From the NCBI RefSeq assembly GCF_003024675.1, contig NZ_PYLP01000001.1:284324-348323 (forward strand): a DNA stretch of 64,000 nt, read 5' to 3'. This document shows positions 8,431 through 19,267 of the stretch, one piece after another. Position numbers and translations under genes: made by a program. Position 1 is the first letter of the stretch. Each line of letters opens with the position of its first letter. A model generated the notes under the pieces. That model worked only from the letters and a program-made list of their open reading frames with translations, was not told where the DNA came from and ran no database searches. This DNA is from Faecalibacillus faecis (lineage in GTDB: Bacteria; Bacillota_I; Bacilli_A; Erysipelotrichales; Coprobacillaceae).

Positions 8431-9216
8431 ATGAATACTGTATTAATTGCCATACTTGTTGTCGGAAGTATTGGCCTTATCGTGGGTGTTTTTCTATCTT
8501 TAGCGAGTGAAAAATTCCATGTTCAAGTTAATGAAAATGAAGAAAAAATAAGAGCGGTTTTACCAGGTAATAACTGTGGTGCTTGTGGTTATCCAGGATG
8601 TGATGGACTTGCTTGTGCGATTGCTAAAAAAGAAGCACCAATCAATCAATGTCCTGTAGGTGGCAATGAAGCTGCTAAAAAAATAGGAGAAATTCTCCAT
8701 TTAGAAGTAGAAGAGAATATACATTTAGTGGCTTATGTTAAATGTAAGGGAACGTGTGATAAAATACAAAGACAATATCAATATGACGGCATTCATGATT
8801 GTTTAAGTGCAGCCGTTGTCCCAGGAAGTGGCGATAAAAAGTGTCGTTTTGGTTGTATGGGGTATGGCAGTTGTGTAAAGGCTTGTGCTTTTGATGCCAT
8901 TCATGTTATTGACGGTGTTGCTCAAGTTGATAAAGAAAAATGTAAATCGTGTCAAAAGTGTATGGATGCTTGTCCGCAGCATCTTATTGAAATGGTCCCC
9001 TATGAATCTTTATGTCATGTAAGATGTAATAGTCATGATAAAGGGCCAGTAGTTAATAAAAACTGTAAGACAGGATGTCTAGGATGTATGATGTGTCAAA
9101 AAGTTTGTCCAACAGGAGCGATTAAAGTTGAAAACTTTTTAGCACATATTGATTATTCTAAATGTATTCATTGTGGTAAATGCAAAGAAAAATGTCCAAG
9201 AAAGATTATTGAATAA
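8431..9216 (+). CDS. rnfB: Rnf complex iron-sulfur subunit B
   Basis: The 261-residue protein has one N-terminal membrane helix, a four-cysteine cluster domain (NCGACGYPGCDGLACAIAK...CPVGG) and several ferredoxin motifs, including CKSCQKCMDACP, CLGCMMCQKVCP and CIHCGKCKEKCP. RnfB is the entry point for electrons from reduced ferredoxin. A GGAGG site lies eight bases upstream of the ATG. It is the last gene of the operon; a convergent terminator and apbE follow. Confidence 0.95.
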   Translation: MNTVLIAILVVGSIGLIVGVFLSLASEKFHVQVNENEEKIRAVLPGNNCGACGYPGCDGLACAIAKKEAPINQCPVGGNEAAKKIGEILHLEVEENIHLVAYVKCKGTCDKIQRQYQYDGIHDCLSAAVVPGSGDKKCRFGCMGYGSCVKACAFDAIHVIDGVAQVDKEKCKSCQKCMDACPQHLIEMVPYESLCHVRCNSHDKGPVVNKNCKTGCLGCMMCQKVCPTGAIKVENFLAHIDYSKCIHCGKCKEKCPRKIIE

Positions 9217-9239
9217 AAAGAAAAAGGACATTAGTCCTT
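9214..9239 (-). terminator. Terminator between rnfB and apbE
   Basis: Hairpin AAGGAC-ATTA-GTCCTT (9224-9239) overlapping the apbE stop codon. On the minus strand it is followed by TTTTTCTTTTT, so it ends apbE transcription; it may also serve rnfB. Confidence 0.7.
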
Positions 9240-10205
9240 ATTTAAATAGTGCTTAAAGGATTTGCTATAACTTACTTGATTGTTTTCATCGATAAAACAA
9301 CCAGAAACATCTTCAAGTGAGTTAAGTAATTCAAGTCCTTTTTCTTTTCCTAAAGAAAAACAAACCGTGCTCAAAGCATCTCCTTGAATTGATTTTTTAG
9401 AAATAATCGTTACTGAACTTAAACCATTTTCATAACTATAACCCGTTTTTGGATTTAAAATATGATGATATCTTTTAGAATCAATTTTAAAAAATCTTTG
9501 ATAAGTTCCACTTGTAACAACAGATAAATCATTGATTTTTAAACTAAACAATGAATCAGACGTTTGTTGTGGGTTGGTAACACCAATAATAAAAGGATTC
9601 TCTTGTTTTTTTCCAACGCATAAAATGTTACCTCCTAAATTAATAAGGGCACTTTTGACATTTTCTTTAAGTAAATAGTTTTTGATTTGATCGGCGATGT
9701 ATCCTTTCGCAATTGCTCCTAAATCAATCATCGTTTCTGTATTTAGAAAACGTATTTTATGATTTTCTAAAATAATATTTTTATAAGAAACGTCGTGAAG
9801 ATGTTGTTGAATCAATGGATCTTCAGGAAGTGTGTGCTTTTTAAAATCCCATAATGAAGAAATCGAACCAATGGTAATATCAAAGCTTCCTTTTGATAAA
9901 TCACTATAATAAAGACCTTGTTTAATAACTTTATAGAGATCATTGGATAATTCCTGAGCTTCTAATTTGTTGGAAGAATGGTTTATTTTATAGAGTTCAC
10001 TTTTTTTATTATTGGTAGAAAAGATACGCTCATATTTCTTGCATAAATCAAAACAGTTATTTAAAATATTTTTAGAAGAAGAATCATAAAGGGTTATTTG
10101 GATAATTGTGTCTAGACAAAATTCTTTATTAGAAAGAGGAGCTGTATTTTTACAACCGCAAAGGATAAATGAAAAAATAAGTAATGAAAGTATTGATTTT
10201 TTCAT
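9231..10205 (-). CDS. apbE: FAD:protein FMN transferase
   Basis: Lipoprotein (signal peptide with lipobox LCGC near residue 18) of the ApbE family, which transfers FMN from FAD to a Thr in SGAT motifs of extracytoplasmic flavoproteins. Family blocks visible are the CLDTIIQITLYD start, DLGAIAKGYIADQI, LINLGGNIL and ILNPKTGYSYENGLSSVTI. Its natural substrates here are RnfG and probably RnfD, encoded directly beside it. The ATG at 10205 has AGGAGG eight bases away and is preferred over the TTG at 10211. It is convergent with rnfB and divergent from the NusG-II gene. Confidence 0.94.
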   Translation of the reverse strand: MKKSILSLLIFSFILCGCKNTAPLSNKEFCLDTIIQITLYDSSSKNILNNCFDLCKKYERIFSTNNKKSELYKINHSSNKLEAQELSNDLYKVIKQGLYYSDLSKGSFDITIGSISSLWDFKKHTLPEDPLIQQHLHDVSYKNIILENHKIRFLNTETMIDLGAIAKGYIADQIKNYLLKENVKSALINLGGNILCVGKKQENPFIIGVTNPQQTSDSLFSLKINDLSVVTSGTYQRFFKIDSKRYHHILNPKTGYSYENGLSSVTIISKKSIQGDALSTVCFSLGKEKGLELLNSLEDVSGCFIDENNQVSYSKSFKHYLNKD

Positions 10206-10245
10206 AGGCAACCTCCTTTTTTATATTATAGCATGGAGTAAGAAG

Positions 10246-10605
10246 ATGAAAAATAAAACGTTAAGAAATGATTTGATTATTCTTGGCATTCTTGTTGTTT
10301 TGATAGGAGGTCTTTTTCTTTTTAAATCAAAACAACAAGGAGCAAAAATTGTCATAAAAAGAAATGATCAAATTGAAGGTTATTATTCTTTAGATGATGA
10401 TCGAATCATTAATATTGATAATGAAAATATAATACAAATTAAAAATCATGAGGCTTTTATGATAAAAGCAACTTGTCCAGATCATTTATGTATTAAACAA
10501 GGGAAAATAAATAAAAAAGGGGCAACGATTGTTTGTTTACCGCATCATTTAGTTGTAGAAGTGATTGAAGGAAATGAAGGAAAAGAAGATGGAAAAGTCT
10601 ATTAA
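10246..10605 (+). CDS. NusG domain II-containing membrane-anchored protein
   Basis: The 119-residue protein has one N-terminal hydrophobic helix (LIILGILVVLIGGLFLF) and a small beta domain with ATCPDHLCIKQGKI...GATIVCLPHHLVVEV, the pattern annotated as NusG domain II. The function is unknown; the CPDHLC and CLPHH segments could form a redox or metal site. Genes of this type are commonly found beside apbE, a Gx transporter and rnf genes, as here. The start is the ATG at 10246 with GGAG eight bases upstream. It overlaps the next gene. Confidence 0.8.
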   Translation: MKNKTLRNDLIILGILVVLIGGLFLFKSKQQGAKIVIKRNDQIEGYYSLDDDRIINIDNENIIQIKNHEAFMIKATCPDHLCIKQGKINKKGATIVCLPHHLVVEVIEGNEGKEDGKVY

Positions 10606-11098
10606 AAAATTATGCTATTTGGCTTTATTTTGTGCAATAGCGATTGTTTTAAGTTATATAGAATCATTAATACCTCTTTATTTAGGCGTTCTAGGAGCTA
10701 AATTAGGGCTTGCAAATGTCGTTACTTTGACATTACTTCTTTGTTTTGGCTTAAAAGAGGCTTTTATTGTCATGCTTTTAAGAATTTTGGTTGTTTCTAT
10801 GACTTTTACGAATTTCTATATGTTTTTATATAGTTTATCAGGAGGATTGCTTTCTTTAATAATCATGTATTTATTTTTAAAAACAAATTTATTTTCTAAT
10901 ATCATTATTTCCATTATGGGTGGTATTTTTCATAATGTAGGACAATTATTGGTGGCAATACTTTTTTTTAGTTCAACAGTATTTATGTATTATTTACCTT
11001 ATCTAATGCTTTTTGGTATACTATCGGGTATTGTAATAGGCATTTTAGGTGAAATCATTTATTTAAAAATAGGAAATCAATTAAAGAAAAGAGGTTAG
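10589..11098 (+). CDS. Gx transporter family membrane protein
   Basis: A 169-residue, five- to six-helix membrane protein matching the Gx transporter family (formerly annotated as heptaprenyl diphosphate synthase component I). ESLIPLYLGVLGAKLGLANVVTL is the conserved core, read here in two parts. The ATG at 10589 is supported by AAGGA seven bases upstream; upstream TTG and ATG codons lie inside the preceding gene. Its substrate is not known; its linkage to NusG-II, apbE and rnf suggests a quinone/flavin-related role by inference. No polyprenyl synthase gene follows, unlike in many relatives. Confidence 0.8.
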   Translation: MEKSIKKLCYLALFCAIAIVLSYIESLIPLYLGVLGAKLGLANVVTLTLLLCFGLKEAFIVMLLRILVVSMTFTNFYMFLYSLSGGLLSLIIMYLFLKTNLFSNIIISIMGGIFHNVGQLLVAILFFSSTVFMYYLPYLMLFGILSGIVIGILGEIIYLKIGNQLKKRG

Positions 11099-11386
11099 AA
11101 GTATGTTTATTATTCAAAAAATAAAAACAATGCAAAAATACAAGAAGAAAAGATGAAAGAATAGGTTAAACGTTATACATGTGATGTTTTGATTAATAGT
11201 TGTGTTTGTGAAAGGTGACTTAAAATAGGTGAGATTTAGTCAATATCTAGTAGCTAAAAATTTATAATTTGTTTTACTTAAGGATTTGATATGTAATTGA
11301 AATTGTCTTTTTTGTGATTACTTTTAAAATAGAAATCAAAGGAAGAAAAGAACTATGAAAGACTAATATCGCTATTTTGTAAATAA
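11099..11386. other. Decayed intergenic stretch, no gene
   Basis: About 290 bases with stop codons in all frames and only very short ORFs. It contains no recognisable RNA or terminator and looks like the decayed upstream part of the debris that follows. Confidence 0.6.
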
Positions 11387-12181
11387 GGGAAATCACCAAA
11401 TAAAAATAATATATTAAAACAAGAAGAATATCGCTTTAAAACATTTAATCAAAATACCGCACTTCAAATTATTCAACAAATCATAGAGGCTGCTAAAGCG
11501 TATGATAAACCTTTTGCATCAAGAATTGTTTATGGAGATAAAATCATTGCTGAATACAGTGAACTAGAAAATACGTCGTGGTTAAATCGAAAAGAAAAAG
11601 TTTGTTATGAAACGAAACATTCTTCGTATTATATCTTCTTAGATAATCGATTAGTCATGACACCAATGCGAACAAACTTTGGTGAATAAAATGGTGAGAT
11701 GAGTTTTTTACATATGAATTATTATGAAAGACGTGCTAAAGGAGGCTATGGTCTTTTAATTGTAGAAAATGCTTATGTGAAATATCCAGAAGGAAGTAAT
11801 GGAACAACACAATTACGTATAGATGCCGATAATTATATACCTCGTCTTTATAAACTATGTGAAACCATTCATCAATATGGTACGAAAATAGCTATTCAAT
11901 TAAACCATGCAGGAGCAAGTGCCATGGAAAGTCGTATTGGAATACAACCTGTTTCTGCGAGTGCAACTCCTAATAAAGCAGGAGGAGCGATTCCTCGTGC
12001 TTTAACAGTAGAAGAAATTTATAGTATTGCAGATGATCATGCAACAGCTGCTAAAAGAGCACAAACCATTGGTTTTGATGCAATAGAAATTCATGCGGGA
12101 CATTCTTATTTGATTTCTCAATTTTTATCACCCCTTACCTTTGTTTTTGTTATAACGAATTCTATTTCTTTTGAAAAATGA
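11387..12181 (+). pseudogene. Chimeric remnant: UPF0303/heme-degrading-domain gene fused to Old Yellow Enzyme N-terminus
   Basis: One frame first reads as a UPF0303 (DUF336-like) protein without a start codon (EEYRFKTFNQNTALQIIQQI, then WLNRKEKVCYETKHSSYYIFL). It continues directly into the start of an NADH:flavin oxidoreductase (NRLVMTPMRTNFGE). An in-frame TAA at 11687-11689 interrupts it, followed by NYYERRAKGGYGLLIVENAYV, QLNHAGASA and FDAIEIHAGHSYLISQFLSP. The barrel is cut after about 190 residues, where intact enzymes go on to over 350. This is gene decay with a deletion joining two formerly separate genes. No functional product is expected, though 11699-12181 remains open. Confidence 0.8.
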
Positions 12182-12196
12182 GTTTTCATTTTATGA

Positions 12197-13732
<1,536 letters not shown>

Positions 13733-13761
13733 AAAAGAATTGCGAATGCAATTCTTTTTTT
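13733..13761 (+). terminator. Bidirectional terminator between GH1 and the LysR gene
   Basis: Perfect stem GAATTGC / GCAATTC with a GAAT loop, flanked by A and T runs, between convergent genes. Confidence 0.88.
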
Positions 13762-14641
13762 AATGGTTTTCTTTTATTAATTGGAAGAATGATTTCATTT
13801 CATGAGAAAGCCATTTGTTTTTATGGCAGAGAAGCTGACGATAGACATCAATTTGGTAATCAGGAATATTAATTTGAATGATTTTTTTATTTTTTAAATC
13901 ATTTTCTAAAATATATTTTGGTAAAAAACTGATATATTGATCAAGTTTCAATAGTTCTAAAAGTAAATCTGTATTTTTAGATTGAATAAAAGGTTTGATT
14001 TCTAAATGGTCTTCATGAAGTTTTTCTTCGAGAAGACGACGATAACTGGCATCTTTTTCTGTTAAAATAATAGGATAAGCTAAGATATCTTGAATTGTTG
14101 GTTGTTTCATTTTGCAAATTGGATGATGACATGATGCTACAAAAGCAACTTCTTCTTTGAATTGATATATTTTTAGCCAATCTGTATCTAAAAGTTGTTT
14201 ATCAACTAAGTAAGCAAAATCAATATCATTATTTTTAAGCATTTTTAAGAGTCCTTCAATTGTATCTGTTGTAATCGAAACAGATACATGAGGGTGGTAT
14301 TGATGATATTTACAAATAAGCTGAGGAACTATGGAAGAACATAATGAATCAATAGTTCCAATTGTAAGATGACCATTAAGTTCCAATGAAGGATTAATGG
14401 CTTCTTTCGCACATGAAATATCATCAAGTATCTTCAAACAGTGCTGATAAAATGTTTTACCATGATTTGTAAGAGTTACCTTTTTACCTAAACGATCAAA
14501 CAATTGCACACCCAGTTCTCTTTCAAGATTTTTGATATGAACGGTGATGGATCCTTGACAATAATCTAACTTTTTAGAAGCTTTTGAAAAACTGCCTTGT
14601 TGAACAATTGTTGTAAATGAAATAAGTTCTTGTATTTCCAT
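13760..14641 (-). CDS. LysR family transcriptional regulator
   Basis: The 293-residue LysR regulator has an N-terminal winged HTH (IQELISFTTIVQQGSFSKASKKL...) and a periplasmic-binding-protein-like effector domain from about residue 90. It is transcribed divergently from the cysteine-desulfidase-like gene with a 115-base shared intergenic region, the classic arrangement for a LysR protein controlling its neighbour. The effector is not readable from sequence; cysteine or a related amino acid is a reasonable inference. Confidence 0.88.
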   Translation of the reverse strand: MEIQELISFTTIVQQGSFSKASKKLDYCQGSITVHIKNLERELGVQLFDRLGKKVTLTNHGKTFYQHCLKILDDISCAKEAINPSLELNGHLTIGTIDSLCSSIVPQLICKYHQYHPHVSVSITTDTIEGLLKMLKNNDIDFAYLVDKQLLDTDWLKIYQFKEEVAFVASCHHPICKMKQPTIQDILAYPIILTEKDASYRRLLEEKLHEDHLEIKPFIQSKNTDLLLELLKLDQYISFLPKYILENDLKNKKIIQINIPDYQIDVYRQLLCHKNKWLSHEMKSFFQLIKENH

Positions 14642-14756
14642 AAAATTCTCCTATTAAAAAAATTAAACATATCCATTAAAATCATTTAATTTACTTGATA
14701 ATACATTTATATTAAACTAGAGTTATCAATTAATCAAGGAGTAAAGGAGCGTTTAT

Positions 14757-16028
14757 ATGAAAAAGACAGAACAAAAATATCAAACGTATGTTCAAATATT
14801 AAAAGAAGAATTAATTCCTGCTATGGGATGTACAGAGCCGATTTCATTAGCGTATGGAGCAAGCCTTGCTAGAAAAGTGTTAAATCATTTACCTGCAAAA
14901 ATTGTTGTAGAAGCAAGTGGGAGTATTATAAAAAATGTAAAGAGTGTCATTGTTCCTCATACACATCATTTAAAAGGAATTAAAGCAGCTGTTTGTGCTG
15001 GAATCATAGGGGGCAATGCTGATAAATATTTAGAAGTATTAAGTCAAATTGATGAAAAAACAAAGGAAGAAATAGACCAATATATAGAAAAAGTAGATTT
15101 TGAAGAACATTTTTTAGAGAGTTCAAAAGTATTTGATTATATAATAACGGTTTGGAATAAAAAAGAGTATGTAAAAGTGAGAGTAAGTGATTCTCATATG
15201 AATGTTGTTTGTATAGAAAAAAATGGAGAAATACTTCAAAAAGAGAAAAGCATTATAAAAGAGGAAAAAGCAGATCGCTCATTATTAGATATAGAAGATA
15301 TTTATGATTTTATAGCGACTGTTGATTTGATCGATATTCAAGAAATTTTAGAAAGACAACTAGATTATAATTATGCGATAGCTTGTGAAGGTTTAAACGA
15401 TAATTATGGAGCTAATATTGGAAAAGTTCTTTTAAAATCTTTTGGCAAAGATGTAAAAAATAAAGCGAAGGCTTATGCTGCAGCAGGGAGTGATGCAAGA
15501 ATGAATGGTTGCGAATTGCCGGTTGTTATTAATTCGGGGAGTGGTAATCAAGGTATGACATGTTCTTTACCTATTTTTATCTATGCTCAAGAATTAAAGG
15601 TTTCAAAAGAAAAAATGTTTAGAGCATTAGCACTATCTAACCTTGTAGCAATTCATGAAAAAAGTGGTATTGGAACTTTATCAGCTTATTGTGGGGCAGT
15701 AAGTGCCGCTACTGGAGCTGGTGCGGGAATTGCTTACTTATACGATGAAGATTATCAAACTGTCATTCATACAATTGTTAATACACTTGCCAATGTTTCG
15801 GGGATAGTTTGTGATGGAGCCAAAGCTTCTTGTGCGGCAAAAATTGCTTCTAGTGTTGATGCGGCTATTTTAGGCTATCATATGTACAAAAATGGACAAG
15901 AATTTAAATCTGGAGACGGACTTGTGATGGAAGATGTTGAAGCAACGATTCAGAGTGTCGGACGATTAGGCAGAGAAGGAATGAAGGAAACGAATAAAGA
16001 AATTATTAAGATGATGATTCATGAATAA
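14757..16028 (+). CDS. L-cysteine desulfidase / serine dehydratase alpha-type protein (CyuA/YhaM-like)
   Basis: The 423-residue protein of the UPF0597 / serine dehydratase alpha family contains PAMGCTEPISLAYGASLA near the N-terminus and conserved glycine/cysteine-rich C-terminal blocks (NSGSGNQGM, SAYCGAVSAATGAGAG, GIVCDGAKASCAAKIASS). Characterised members bind a [4Fe-4S] cluster through conserved Cys and break L-cysteine into pyruvate, ammonia and sulfide. The ribosome site is AAAGGAG. It is transcribed alone and divergently from a LysR gene that probably controls it. Specificity for cysteine rather than serine is inferred from the family. Confidence 0.82.
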   Translation: MKKTEQKYQTYVQILKEELIPAMGCTEPISLAYGASLARKVLNHLPAKIVVEASGSIIKNVKSVIVPHTHHLKGIKAAVCAGIIGGNADKYLEVLSQIDEKTKEEIDQYIEKVDFEEHFLESSKVFDYIITVWNKKEYVKVRVSDSHMNVVCIEKNGEILQKEKSIIKEEKADRSLLDIEDIYDFIATVDLIDIQEILERQLDYNYAIACEGLNDNYGANIGKVLLKSFGKDVKNKAKAYAAAGSDARMNGCELPVVINSGSGNQGMTCSLPIFIYAQELKVSKEKMFRALALSNLVAIHEKSGIGTLSAYCGAVSAATGAGAGIAYLYDEDYQTVIHTIVNTLANVSGIVCDGAKASCAAKIASSVDAAILGYHMYKNGQEFKSGDGLVMEDVEATIQSVGRLGREGMKETNKEIIKMMIHE

Positions 16029-16035
16029 TAGACAA

Positions 16036-16070
16036 ATGGAGCATTGATTTATCAATACTCCATATTTTTA
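16036..16070 (+). terminator. Terminator after the desulfidase gene
   Basis: Long stem ATGGAG-C-ATTGAT / ATCAAT-A-CTCCAT with one mismatch, followed by ATTTTTATTTT. It overlaps the end of the convergent tcdA gene. Confidence 0.8.
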
Positions 16071-16824
16071 TTTTGAAGTTAAATCTTTAATAACATCACT
16101 GGCAATAATGAGACCTACAGTTGAAGGAACAAAAGCGTTACTTCCAGGAATATCTCTTCTAATTGTACATTTACGTTTTGTACCAGGAGGGCATATACAA
16201 TGTGTTCGGCAACTAATGGATAAATCATCTATTGGGCGAATTGGTTTTTCTTCAAAATAAACAACTTTTAATTTTTTAACATGTCTTTTTTTTTAGTTCT
16301 CTACGCATGACTTTTGCTAGAGGACATACTTTTGTTTTATAAATATCTGTGATTTTAAATTGAGTAGGATCAACTTTATTTCCAGCTCCCGTACTTGAAA
16401 TAATGGGAATATTGTGTTCTTGGGCTTTTAAAACAAGCTCGATTTTCGCAGAAACTGTATCAACTGCATCAATAATATAATCATAATCTTCAAATGAAAA
16501 ATCATTTGCATTTTCAGGTAAAAAGAAGCATTGATGTGTGTGAACGTTTACTTTTGGATTGATTTGTAACATTCTTTCTTTCATAACATCTGTTTTATAT
16601 TTACCAACAGTATCGAAAGTAGCGATTATTTGACGATTTATATTGGTAAGGCAAATTTTATCATCATCAATTAAATCAAAAGAGCCAATGCCACTTCTTA
16701 CAGGGGCTTCACAAACGTACCCGCCAACACCATCTAGACCAAAAATGGCTACATGGTTATTTTGAAGTTTATTCATGGCTTCTTTTCCATATAATAATTG
16801 TGTTCTTGAAAATTGGTTTAACAT
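16068..16824 (-). pseudogene. tcdA: tRNA threonylcarbamoyladenosine dehydratase, frame broken in an A9 run
   Basis: This is a ThiF/E1-like adenylating enzyme: N-terminal QLLYGKEAMNKL, nucleotide-binding FGLDGVGGYVCEAPVRSGIG, INRQ and DAVDTVSAKIEL. The first frame ends at 16276 after RELKKKTC. In the next frame the protein continues with VVYFEEKPIRP, CRTHCICPPGTKRKCTIRRD, IPGSNAFVPSTVGLIIASDV and stops at 16068-16070. Removing one A from the nine-A run (T9 at 16286-16294 on the plus strand) gives one protein of about 250 residues, the family norm. TcdA makes cyclic t6A at tRNA position 37. The otherwise intact C-terminal part argues for a homopolymer error or slippage rather than decay. Confidence 0.88.
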
Positions 16825-16896
16825 AGTTCTTCCTTAATTATAGTAAAATACTATGAAATATTGTAATCATTTATATGATGAAGTCAATATTTTTTG

Positions 16897-16925
16897 TTGA
16901 CTTTAAAAAAATATTTTTGTAGAAT
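16897..16925 (+). promoter_or_regulatory. Promoter of the DUF2798 gene with about 90-base leader
   Basis: TTGACT, a 17-base spacer and TAGAAT form a near-consensus promoter. The start codon is 98 bases beyond the -10, leaving an unusually long leader that contains a CACTC-CCT-GAGTG hairpin (16971-16983) and a second CACTC copy at 16928-16932. Confidence 0.7.
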
Positions 16926-17023
16926 AACACTCGGCTTTAAATTAAATATTTGGTATCTATTGGAAACGCACACTCCCTGAGTGATAACGAACAACACAAT
17001 TCATTATCATAAGGAGGTTTTTT

Positions 17024-17491
17024 ATGCCGAAAACAAAATTTCAAGAAATTATTTTTACAATTATGATGGTTTTCATGATGGTCTATTTTATGATTTGTTA
17101 CAACATTGCTCTAAATGTTGGAAGTATGACAAATCAAGTGTTTTTAGATGCTTTTCATGAATTAGTGATTATGGGACCTATTGCCTTTATTTTAGATTTC
17201 TTTATTATTGGATACTTAGCTAAAAAGAAAGCATTTCAAATCGTTAACTTAGAAAAAGATAATCCTTTTCATTTAGTTATCGCAATTTCCATTGTTTCAA
17301 TTATTTTAATGTGTCCTTGTATGTCACTTGTAGCAACGCTTTTATTTAAAAATGCAGGAAGTCAAATCATTGCGATTTGGTTACAAACAACAGTAATGAA
17401 TTTCCCAATGGCATTTTTCTTACAATTATGTTTTGCTGGGCCAATCGTTAGATTTGTCTTTGGAAAAATTTTTAATGAAAATAGAGCTTAG
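17024..17491 (+). CDS. DUF2798 membrane protein
   Basis: The 155-residue protein has four predicted membrane helices arranged as two repeats, each with a short MxxPxxF/MxFPMAF-like element (VIMGPIAFILDFFI and VMNFPMAFFLQLCFAGPIV), typical of DUF2798 proteins. The role is unknown. The ribosome site AAGGAGG is strong, and the gene stands alone with its own promoter, long leader and terminator. Confidence 0.75.
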   Translation: MPKTKFQEIIFTIMMVFMMVYFMICYNIALNVGSMTNQVFLDAFHELVIMGPIAFILDFFIIGYLAKKKAFQIVNLEKDNPFHLVIAISIVSIILMCPCMSLVATLLFKNAGSQIIAIWLQTTVMNFPMAFFLQLCFAGPIVRFVFGKIFNENRA

Positions 17492-17506
17492 TCTCTATTT
17501 TTTTAT
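17480..17506 (+). terminator. Terminator of the DUF2798 gene
   Basis: Stem AATAGAG / CTCTATT overlapping the stop codon, followed by T7. Confidence 0.85.
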
Positions 17507-17560
17507 TTTACAAAGAAAAAGAGTTTCGCTAAAATAAAAGAAGATAAGGGGGATTTTAAA

Positions 17561-18361
17561 TTGAAACTAACAATGCTTGGAACAGGGAATGCACTGGTTA
17601 CAAAGTGCTATAATACGTGCTTTATCATTGAAAATGAAAATGATTATTTTATGGTGGATGCCGGTGGGGGAAATACGGTATTAAATCAACTTGAAAAAGC
17701 AAAAATCAATTGGAAAGAGATAAAACATATTTTTGTAACGCATAAGCATATTGATCATTTGCTTGGTATGATTTGGATGATTCGTCTTATTTGTCAAAAT
17801 ATGGCAGCAGATAAATATGAAGGAGAAGCATACATTTATGGCCATCAAGAAGTGATTGAGATGTTAGAAACGATAGCTCGAATGCTTTTACAAAGTAAAC
17901 AAACAAAATTTATCAATGATCGTTTGCATCTTGTTGTTGTACATGATGGTGAAGTAAAAGAAATCATTGGTAAGAAAGTTACTTTTTTTGATATTCAATC
18001 AACAAAAGCTAAACAATTTGGTTTTATGATGGAATTGGATCAAGATAGAAAATTAACATGTTGTGGGGATGAACCTTATAATGAAGAAAATGAAAAATAT
18101 GCTTTAAAGAGTGATTATTTATTACATGAAGCTTTTTGCTTGTATGATCAAGTAGATATTTTTCATCCTTATGAAAAACATCATTCAACAGTTAAAGATG
18201 CGTGTCAACTTGCTCAAAAATTAGCTGTTAAAAATATTATTCTTTATCATAGTGAAGATCAAAATATTAAAAATCGTAAGGAACTTTATACAAAAGAAGG
18301 GAAAGATTATTTTGATGGAAATATTTATGTTCCAAATGATTTAGAAGTAATTGAATTATAG
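17561..18361 (+). CDS. MBL-fold metallohydrolase (RNase Z-like)
   Basis: The 266-residue metallo-beta-lactamase-fold protein has the metal-binding motif THKHIDHLLG near residue 61, an N-terminal LGTGNALVTKCYNTC typical of the ribonuclease Z/arylsulfatase branch, and a downstream LYHSED. The start is a TTG codon, seven bases after AAGGGGG; no better in-frame ATG exists upstream of the fold. It is followed after 14 bases by an RpiR regulator, so both are probably co-transcribed. The substrate is unknown; it is shorter than true RNase Z. Confidence 0.82.
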   Translation: MKLTMLGTGNALVTKCYNTCFIIENENDYFMVDAGGGNTVLNQLEKAKINWKEIKHIFVTHKHIDHLLGMIWMIRLICQNMAADKYEGEAYIYGHQEVIEMLETIARMLLQSKQTKFINDRLHLVVVHDGEVKEIIGKKVTFFDIQSTKAKQFGFMMELDQDRKLTCCGDEPYNEENEKYALKSDYLLHEAFCLYDQVDIFHPYEKHHSTVKDACQLAQKLAVKNIILYHSEDQNIKNRKELYTKEGKDYFDGNIYVPNDLEVIEL

Positions 18362-18374
18362 AAAGGAGATTTAT

Positions 18375-19247
18375 ATGCTTATTGTTAATCAAATAGAAAA
18401 CACCCATTTTTCAAAAACAGAAAGAGAAATTGTTGATTATATTATTGATCAAGGGATGAATATTGAAAAAATGTCAGCTAATGAAATTGCTAGAAATACC
18501 TTTACAAGTGCACCTTTATTGGTAAGAATTGCTAAGAAATTAGGGTATAGTGGTTTTAATGAGTTTAAGAGTGCGTATTTAAAAGAACTTGCGTATATGT
18601 TAGAAGAAACCGACGTAGATGCTTCTATTCCGTTTTTGTTGAGTGATGATTTGATGACAATTAGTAAAAACATTGCGTTATTAGAAAAAGAAACTATTCA
18701 AGATACAGAACAATTGAATCATCACGATGAATTACAACATGCAATCTCATTATTAGAAAAAACTAAGAAAATAGATGTCTATGGTGTTTTAGATAATATT
18801 TTACTCGCAAAACATTTTCAAACATTGATGATGGATATTGGTAAAGATGTTCAAGTTATTGATCAGGTAACAGGACAAAAAAGAAGTGCGTGCTTAGCTG
18901 ATGAAACTCATTGTGCCATTATCATTTCTTATTCCGGTCAAACTGAAGAAATGTTGGAAGTGGCAGAAATTTATCATAAAAGACAAATACCTTTTATTTC
19001 TATTACCTGTATGGCAGAAAATTCTCTTTCTAGATTGGCAGACGCACATCTTTACCTTTCTTCAAGAGAAATGTTACATATTAAAATAGGGGACTTTGCT
19101 TCAACAACTTCATTAAAATATCTTTTTGATGTTTTATATGCAGGAATTTTTTCTAAAAATTACAAAAAGAACTTAGAAACAAAAATTGTGGTGGCTTCGT
19201 ATGTGGATGATCGTCAAAGTGAAGATGAATATATAAATGAAAAATAG
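18375..19247 (+). CDS. MurR/RpiR family regulator
   Basis: The 290-residue regulator has an N-terminal RpiR HTH (residues about 1-75, KMSANEIARNTFTSAPLLVRIAKKLGYSGF in two parts) and a C-terminal SIS sugar-phosphate-binding domain (ISYSGQTEEMLEVAE). Such proteins sense phosphosugars. The ATG at 18375 follows GAAAGGAG and starts after the stop of the upstream hydrolase; a longer frame from 18351 lacks a ribosome site. The ligand and target are not readable; the co-transcribed hydrolase is a candidate. Confidence 0.85.
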   Translation: MLIVNQIENTHFSKTEREIVDYIIDQGMNIEKMSANEIARNTFTSAPLLVRIAKKLGYSGFNEFKSAYLKELAYMLEETDVDASIPFLLSDDLMTISKNIALLEKETIQDTEQLNHHDELQHAISLLEKTKKIDVYGVLDNILLAKHFQTLMMDIGKDVQVIDQVTGQKRSACLADETHCAIIISYSGQTEEMLEVAEIYHKRQIPFISITCMAENSLSRLADAHLYLSSREMLHIKIGDFASTTSLKYLFDVLYAGIFSKNYKKNLETKIVVASYVDDRQSEDEYINEK

Positions 19248-19267
19248 GTCGAGCGACCTATTTTTTT
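19242..19267 (+). terminator. Bidirectional terminator
   Basis: Near-perfect AATAGGTCG / CGACCTATT stem flanked by A and T runs, between convergent genes. Confidence 0.88.
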
